Source of the DNA: an uncultured Oxalobacteraceae bacterium
GTDB taxonomy: Bacteria; Pseudomonadota; Gammaproteobacteria; Burkholderiales; Burkholderiaceae
DNA length: 11,644 nucleotides
NCBI GenBank assembly: GCA_946480015.1
Contig: CAMLIL010000137.1
Coordinates: 1 to 11,644 of the forward strand
Direction: 5' to 3'
The translations under genes were made by a program, and so were the position numbers. The notes under the pieces were generated by a model that was not told where the DNA came from, made no database searches, and worked only from the letters and a program-made list of their open reading frames with translations. This document shows, piece after piece, positions 7,594 to 11,644 of this stretch (position 1 is its first letter; every line of letters begins with the position of its first letter).

Positions 7594-8733
7594 TCATGGC
7601 TCCGGATAGATGAAGTCGAAGGTGCGTTGCTGCTGGTACCCGATCGTCAGGCCGACGTGGCTGGCAGTACGCAGATTGATGGCGGTATGCAGTTCGCGCA
7701 GAGGCTGCACGCCTTTCTTGCGCACTTCGCCGGCCATCAGGCCCAGCGCCGAGCTGGCCAGCGAGCGGCCCAGTTCCACGTTGTTCGGGCTCATGGCGAA
7801 CAGCGCGCCCTTTTTCACGTGCAGCACATTGCTGGAAAAAATGGGCACGCCGCTGTTCCAGGCTTCCTTCAGGATCAGCGGCAGCAGGGTGCTTTCTTCG
7901 ACCGTGGTGGTATCGTGCGGCAGCCAGACCGCGTCGCGCTTGGCTTCGGCATTGGCGAACAGGGTGCTGTAGATATGGGCGGCGTGGCTCAGGTCACGCG
8001 CTTCGTGCGCCACCAGCTCGAGCCCCTGCGCACGGGCCGCCTCGCGCGCCAGGCGCAGCAGCCATTCGGTCTTCTTGGGGTCGTACACCACCAGCACCCG
8101 TTTGATATCGGGCAGCAGGGTGCGCAGGCGGGTAAACAGCAGGGCCGGGTCGGGCGTCAGGCTGATGCCGTTGACGTTGACGATCTCCGCGTCCGACAGC
8201 AGCAGGGCGCCGCCGACGAGCACGGTGATGTCGCGGTCCAGGCTGGAGGCGACGGTCAAGCCCTGGCGGCCCAGTGCGATGACCAGCCTGGTCCCGTTGC
8301 GTTTGAGCTGGGTATTCAATTCGGCCGTGTCGACCTTGGCATCGACCGGGTAGCTGCGCACGCGCAGGCGGGTACGGTCCTCGATGCCCTGAATCATGCT
8401 GATGAAAGCGCTGCGAAACGGTTCGGATACATTTGGATAGAGCACCGCCAGCGCTCCCTTGCCGACCGAGGCTTGCAATTCCGGGCGGCGCAACTGGTCT
8501 TCCAGCTGCGCCACCGTGATCGGGCGCAGGTTATAGCCACCGCGGCCGGCACCGGCCGGGCTGTCGAGCCGTTCGAACAGGTCGGACGAAGGCGAAGCGG
8601 ACCCCGGCCCGGCGCCAGCGAGCGCCTCGGCGCGGGCCTGGCTCGCCGGCCCCAGCAGAAGCGCCAGGAAGGCGAGCAACAGGCAAGCTCCAGCCGCGAA
8701 CAGACGGCTGGCATCGTAAAAATATTTCATCAT
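7594..8733 (-). CDS. Periplasmic ABC_sub_bind-type substrate-binding protein (paralogue 1)
   Basis: The 379-residue protein begins with a Sec-type signal peptide: hydrophobic residues about 11-30, then probable cleavage after ARA near residue 35. A low-complexity stretch rich in Gly, Ala, Ser and Pro and a linker run to about residue 92. A two-lobed binding fold of the ABC_sub_bind (PF04392-like) family follows, from ALAVLYP to the end, including LVIALGRQGL, SLTPDPALLF, VLVVYDPKKTEWLL, IFSSNVLHVKKGALFAMSPN and NLRTASHVG. Over the fold it is roughly half identical, by eye, to the next gene upstream. ATGs at 8733 and 8730 are both possible; GAG is better spaced for the second. There is no permease or ATPase gene nearby, and the sensor gene starts 4 nt downstream, so a role as ligand receptor for the sensor is more likely than transport. 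The ligand is unknown. Confidence 0.88.
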   Translation of the reverse strand: MMKYFYDASRLFAAGACLLLAFLALLLGPASQARAEALAGAGPGSASPSSDLFERLDSPAGAGRGGYNLRPITVAQLEDQLRRPELQASVGKGALAVLYPNVSEPFRSAFISMIQGIEDRTRLRVRSYPVDAKVDTAELNTQLKRNGTRLVIALGRQGLTVASSLDRDITVLVGGALLLSDAEIVNVNGISLTPDPALLFTRLRTLLPDIKRVLVVYDPKKTEWLLRLAREAARAQGLELVAHEARDLSHAAHIYSTLFANAEAKRDAVWLPHDTTTVEESTLLPLILKEAWNSGVPIFSSNVLHVKKGALFAMSPNNVELGRSLASSALGLMAGEVRKKGVQPLRELHTAINLRTASHVGLTIGYQQQRTFDFIYPEP

Positions 8734-8801
8734 TGCTCAACAGCAGGGGAGGTGCATGTTCGTCAATTTGGAGTGAAAGTTTTACCCCAAAACAATGCAA
8801 C

Positions 8802-8807
8802 AGTATA
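8802..8807 (-). promoter_or_regulatory. Possible internal -10 element between the two binding-protein genes
   Basis: On the minus strand TATACT lies 69 nt upstream of the 8733 start, in the 132-bp gap (8734-8865) that separates the paralogues. This gap is AT-richer than its surroundings. No convincing -35 is seen at 16-18 bp. It could give extra transcription of the second binding protein and the sensor. Confidence 0.3.
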
Positions 8808-8865
8808 CGACAGGCAAGGTGCCCGAAAGAAAGTATTTTGAATTGTGGTATTTCGACCGAATTTC

Positions 8866-9864
8866 TTACGGTTCTGGATACAGAAAATTGAAACTGCGCT
8901 GGACACGGGCGGAAATGCTGATCCCGATGTGGCTGGCGGTGCGCAGATTGAGGGCGGAGTGCACGTCGCGCAGCGGCATGATGCCGCGCGGCGGGGGCGC
9001 GCCGGCCAGGGTGGCCGTGGCGAGATTGGCAAGATTGCGGCCCAGGTCGAGATTGTTGGGCGACAGCGCGAACAAGGCGCCGCGCTTGACGTGAACAATA
9101 CTGCTGGAAAATACCGGCACACTGCGATTCCACGCTTCGCGCAGCACCAGCGGCAGGATGGTCGCCTCATCGACCGTGGTGGCGTCGATCGGCAGCCACA
9201 GCGCGTCGCGCTTGCGGTCCGCACCGGCGAACGCGGATTCGTACAGGCGCGCGGCGCTGGCCAGGTCGCGCGCTTCGAGCCCGACCAGTTCCAGATTGCT
9301 GGCGCGGGCCGCTTCGCGCGCCAGCTTGAGCAGCCACTCGTTATTCTGTGGATTGTAGACAATCATGACCCGGCGCACGGTCGGCATCAGGTTCTTCAGA
9401 TGGGCGAACTGCAGGGCCGGGTCGGGCGTGAGGCAAATGCCCAGCTGGCGCTCGCCATCCGGCACCGAAGACACGCCGCTGATAATCACCGGCGCCTCGA
9501 GCGTGCTGGCGGCCTTCAATCCCTGGCGCCCCAGGGCGATCACCACCCTGGTGCCGGCGCGCTTGAGCGCGGCCGCCAATTCCGCCGGATCCTGGGCCGC
9601 GGTGACCGGATAGGCGCGTACTTTCACATGCGCCTGGTCTTCGATGCCTTCGATAATTTCGGTAAATACTTTACGGAAGGGCTCGCCAATATCAGGGAAT
9701 AACACGCCGATCGGCTCAGCGCTGACAGGACGTGGCGCGGGCGCGCTTTGCGCCCATGCGCGCGCCGGCAGGATGGCCGCGCCCAGCAGCAGCAGGGCGC
9801 GGCGCCGCGCCGGCCGCGGGGCGCGGTCGGGCTGGTCGGCTACGGGCGCAAGCTTATGCGGCAT
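8866..9864 (-). CDS. Periplasmic ABC_sub_bind-type substrate-binding protein (paralogue 2), Tat-like signal
   Basis: The 332-residue protein has a signal peptide with three arginines before the hydrophobic core (ARRRALLLLGAA, residues 19-30) and probable cleavage after AWA near residue 38. This looks more like a twin-arginine than a Sec signal. The binding fold follows directly from about residue 50 (PIGVLFPDIGEPFRKVF), with VVIALGRQGLKAAS, CLTPDPALQF, VMIVYNPQNNEWLLKLAREAA, FSSSIVHVKRGALFALSPNN and NLRTASHIG. It lacks the long linker seen in its paralogue. The start is fixed by an in-frame TGA 15 nt upstream and the absence of other ATG, GTG or TTG codons before the signal, although there is no clear ribosome binding site. 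It is the first gene of the binding-protein/sensor run, 87 nt after gloB. The ligand is unknown. Confidence 0.87.
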   Translation of the reverse strand: MPHKLAPVADQPDRAPRPARRRALLLLGAAILPARAWAQSAPAPRPVSAEPIGVLFPDIGEPFRKVFTEIIEGIEDQAHVKVRAYPVTAAQDPAELAAALKRAGTRVVIALGRQGLKAASTLEAPVIISGVSSVPDGERQLGICLTPDPALQFAHLKNLMPTVRRVMIVYNPQNNEWLLKLAREAARASNLELVGLEARDLASAARLYESAFAGADRKRDALWLPIDATTVDEATILPLVLREAWNRSVPVFSSSIVHVKRGALFALSPNNLDLGRNLANLATATLAGAPPPRGIMPLRDVHSALNLRTASHIGISISARVQRSFNFLYPEP

Positions 9865-9896
9865 GCAACGGCGCGTTCATCATGTTGTATTGGAAG

Positions 9897-9913
9897 TGTT
9901 TCCTAAGGGAACA
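9897..9913. promoter_or_regulatory. Candidate operator: 17-bp near-perfect palindrome upstream of binding-protein/sensor operon
   Basis: The sequence reads TGTTTCCTAAGGGAACA: eight-base arms with one G-T mismatch around a single central base. Such a short centre cannot form a good hairpin loop, so a protein-binding site is more likely than a terminator. It lies in the 87-bp gap between gloB and the first binding-protein gene, 32 bp upstream of that start. No strong promoter hexamers are visible beside it. Confidence 0.4.
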
Positions 9914-9951
9914 TGTTATCTGGTTTACGCGGTCTTGGGTATCGTTCAGGC

Positions 9952-10740
9952 TTAAAACGTATTCTTCCAGGTGCGCAGGGCGGTAAAGCTGTCCAGCGCG
10001 GAACCGTCAGCCGGCATCTTGCCCAGCGCAATCAGGTTGGCGCGCACGGCTGGCTGTTCATGGCGCAAAAAGGGATTGGTGGCTTTTTCCAGGCCGATGG
10101 TCGACGGCACGGTGGGCTCGCTGCGGGCACGCCTTGCGCTGTCGGCTTGCTGGCGGGTGGCGATGGCGTCGCTGTCCGGTTCGGCCGCCAGCGCGAAACC
10201 CAGATTGGCCAGCGTGTATTCGTGCGCGCAATACACCAGGGTATCGTCGGGCAGGGCGGCCAGCCTGGCCAGCGAGTGCAGCATCTGGGCCGGCGTGCCT
10301 TCGAACAGCCGGCCGCAACCGGCGCCAAACAGGGTGTCGCCGCAGAACAGCCACGGCGCGTGCAGGTAGGCGATGTGGCCGGCGGTGTGGCCGGGGATGT
10401 CGAGCACGGTCAGGCTCAGGTCCAGGCCCGGCACATCGACGCGCGCGCCTTCGCCGAGCGGGTGAGTGACCGCCGCGATGGCTTCGCCGCGCGGACCGAA
10501 CACCGGCACCGCGGCGTGCGCCAGCAGGGTTGGCACGCCACCAATGTGGTCAGCATGGTGATGGGTGAGTAGAATGGCGGTCAGGGTCAGTCCATGCTTG
10601 GCGAGCGCGGCCAGTACTGCCGGACCATCGCCCGGATCGACCACGGCGGCATGGACGCCATCCTGGATGAGCCAAAGGTAATTATCCCGGAAGGCGGGGA
10701 TGGCGATGACGCGCAAGTCGCGGCGCGGCGAAGTCGTCAT
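9952..10740 (-). CDS. gloB: Hydroxyacylglutathione hydrolase (glyoxalase II)
   Basis: The enzyme hydrolyses S-lactoylglutathione to lactate and glutathione, the last step of methylglyoxal detoxification. The 262-residue protein is a metallo-beta-lactamase fold with the full binuclear metal site: THHHADH at residues 59-65 (H60, H62, D64, H65), H118 in PGHTAGH, D135 in CGDTLF and H173 in CAHEYT. It also has the C-terminal glyoxalase II region ([16 protein letters not shown], 221-236). The N-terminus [15 protein letters not shown] is typical. I place the start at 10740 because homologous sequence begins just after it; the open frame continues upstream antisense to the methyltransferase but shows no family resemblance there. 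No clear Shine-Dalgarno is present. Only 42 bp separate it from the divergent methyltransferase-like gene, the same arrangement as gloB and yafS in E. coli. Confidence 0.95.
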   Translation of the reverse strand: MTTSPRRDLRVIAIPAFRDNYLWLIQDGVHAAVVDPGDGPAVLAALAKHGLTLTAILLTHHHADHIGGVPTLLAHAAVPVFGPRGEAIAAVTHPLGEGARVDVPGLDLSLTVLDIPGHTAGHIAYLHAPWLFCGDTLFGAGCGRLFEGTPAQMLHSLARLAALPDDTLVYCAHEYTLANLGFALAAEPDSDAIATRQQADSARRARSEPTVPSTIGLEKATNPFLRHEQPAVRANLIALGKMPADGSALDSFTALRTWKNTF

Positions 10741-10782
10741 AGTGGTAGCGGGTTTTTCGATGAATGGGACAAGAGGAAAGGC

Positions 10783-11556
10783 ATGGATAGCACGGCATCC
10801 GAAAAGTCCATTATAGCGCTCGACACCTGGCTCCAGACGCCGGCGGGCGCGTATGTGCGGGCCTGGGAGCAGGCCTGTCTTGACGAATTGACAGCCGATA
10901 TTTTCGGCTTCAACGCGGTGCAGATCGGCCTGCCGCAAGTCGACGCGCTGGCCGCCAACCGCATGCCCAACAAGTGGCAGGCGGCCACGCGCACCTCGTC
11001 GATCGAGCAACTGGCGCGCGCCCCCGGCGGGCGGCAGATCGCCGTTGCGCTCGACTTCGCCGAACTGCCGTTCGCCTCGCAAAGCCTGGACCTGGTGGTG
11101 CTGCCGCACGTGCTGGAGTTCGCCGCCGAGCCGCACCAGGTGCTGCGCGAGGTCGAACGCGTGCTCATTCCCGAAGGCCAGGTGATCATCTGCGGCTTCA
11201 ATCCGGCCAGTCTGTGGGGCTTGCGCCAGGGCGTGGGCCGCCTGACAAGCTCGCACTACCTGCCGGCGGCCGGCGAATTCATCTCTATGCCGCGCCTGAA
11301 AGACTGGTTAAAATTGTTGAATCTGGCGCCCAGCCGCAGCCATTTCGGCTGTTATGCGCCGCCATGCCGGACCGAACGGTGGATCGAACGGTTTTCCTTC
11401 ATGGAGCCGGCCGGCGCGCGCTGGTGGCCCTATGTGGGAGCCGTGTACATCGTGCACGCCATCAAGCGGGTCAAGGGCATGACCATCATCGGCCCGGTCT
11501 GGAGCCGAAAAGGCGCCACGGCGCCGCAAGCGGTACCGGCAACCAATCGAAAATAG
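10783..11556 (+). CDS. SAM-dependent methyltransferase-like protein of the gloB-rnhA locus (YafS-like)
   Basis: The 257-residue protein has the second half of a class I methyltransferase (Methyltransf_11-like) fold: [19 protein letters not shown] (95-113), then [19 protein letters not shown] (118-136) and GFNPASLWG (138-146). The usual SAM-binding glycine loop is not evident. The place where it should be reads [17 protein letters not shown] (44-60), without a GxGxG. The start at 10783 has GAGGAAAG ending 2 nt upstream. The gene is divergent from gloB and followed after 9 nt by rnhA, so position and sequence fit the family next to gloB and rnhA that includes E. coli yafS. The substrate is unknown and catalytic activity is not certain. 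Confidence 0.85.
   Translation: MDSTASEKSIIALDTWLQTPAGAYVRAWEQACLDELTADIFGFNAVQIGLPQVDALAANRMPNKWQAATRTSSIEQLARAPGGRQIAVALDFAELPFASQSLDLVVLPHVLEFAAEPHQVLREVERVLIPEGQVIICGFNPASLWGLRQGVGRLTSSHYLPAAGEFISMPRLKDWLKLLNLAPSRSHFGCYAPPCRTERWIERFSFMEPAGARWWPYVGAVYIVHAIKRVKGMTIIGPVWSRKGATAPQAVPATNRK
10810..10815 (-). promoter_or_regulatory. Probable -10 element of gloB inside the divergent gene
   Basis: On the minus strand a perfect TATAAT lies 69 nt upstream of the gloB start, within the first codons of the divergent methyltransferase-like gene. The -35 at 16-18 bp spacing is weak. The 42-bp gap itself is too short to hold full promoters for both genes. Confidence 0.4.
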
Positions 11557-11565
11557 AAAGCAGGC

Positions 11566-11644
11566 ATGACAACAAAGGTAGAAATTTTCACGGATGGCGC
11601 CTGCAAGGGCAATCCGGGCACGGGCGGCTGGGGTGCGCTGCTGG
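11566..11644 (+). CDS. rnhA: Ribonuclease HI, N-terminal fragment cut by window end
   Basis: Only the first 26 codons are present. MTTKVEIFTDGACKGNPGTG followed by GWGALL matches the N-terminus of RNase HI, including catalytic D10 and the NPGxGG motif. The enzyme cuts the RNA strand of RNA-DNA hybrids, for example in R-loops and Okazaki primers. It starts 9 nt after the methyltransferase-like gene on the same strand and is probably co-transcribed with it. The gene is open at the window edge, not broken. Confidence 0.95.
   Translation, partial: MTTKVEIFTDGACKGNPGTGGWGALL

Noticed and set aside
8744..8776. Plus-strand AGGGGAGG followed by ATG at 8756, an ideal-looking translation start
   Set aside because: The frame stops after six codons (MFVNLE) and runs against the operon. 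It is probably chance.
9854..9883. Nine-codon minus-strand frame (MMNAPLHAA) overlapping the start of the first binding-protein gene, possible leader peptide
   Set aside because: It has no Shine-Dalgarno sequence and no attenuator-like structure. The overlap is easily explained by chance.
10741..11256. N-terminal extension of the gloB frame to 434 residues
   Set aside because: The extra part is antisense to the methyltransferase-like gene, has no glyoxalase II similarity, and the family N-terminus begins just after the ATG at 10740.
1..11644. Mobile elements, CRISPR arrays, tRNA or rRNA genes, phage or defence genes
   Set aside because: No terminal inverted repeats, regular short repeats, transposase or integrase motifs or tRNA-like folds were seen. 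All clear genes are chromosomal housekeeping, regulatory or signalling genes.

Overview
The window is GC-rich, gene-dense chromosomal DNA from a betaproteobacterium. It is most likely an Oxalobacteraceae member (Massilia/Duganella/Janthinobacterium-like). This is judged from the protein sequences and from the gloB / methyltransferase / rnhA neighbourhood, not from a search. There are no RNA genes, insertion sequences, CRISPR arrays or integrases, and no gene-free stretch longer than about 180 bases.

Layout. (1) 1-430: a monocistronic cold-shock gene with its own promoter, a leader of about 100 nt and a strong terminator that works in both directions. (2) 450-3127: a LysR-type regulator divergent from malate synthase (aceB). 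The shared control region holds a perfect T-N11-A palindrome placed over the probable aceB -35 region. (3) 3165-9864, minus strand: two paralogous periplasmic substrate-binding proteins of the ABC_sub_bind type, followed after 4 nt by a 1474-residue membrane sensor. The sensor carries a whole phosphorelay (kinase, three receivers, Hpt) fused to GGDEF and EAL domains. (4) 9952-11644: gloB (minus), a divergent SAM-methyltransferase-like gene, and the first 79 nt of rnhA. This matches the gloB-yafS-rnhA neighbourhood known from enterobacteria.

How the genes work together. Region 2 is a standard metabolic unit: the regulator probably controls the glyoxylate-shunt enzyme next to it. Region 3 is the most interesting part. 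The binding proteins have no permease or ATPase gene nearby, but the last one is nearly joined to the sensor gene. The simplest model is that the binding proteins present a small ligand to the sensor's periplasmic domain, as TorT does for TorS and LuxP for LuxQ. The signal would then run through an internal phosphorelay to a cyclase/phosphodiesterase output that sets c-di-GMP. Active-site residues of the kinase, second receiver, Hpt, third receiver, GGDEF and EAL domains are all present. The first receiver is degenerate. Region 4 is housekeeping: methylglyoxal detoxification and RNase HI.
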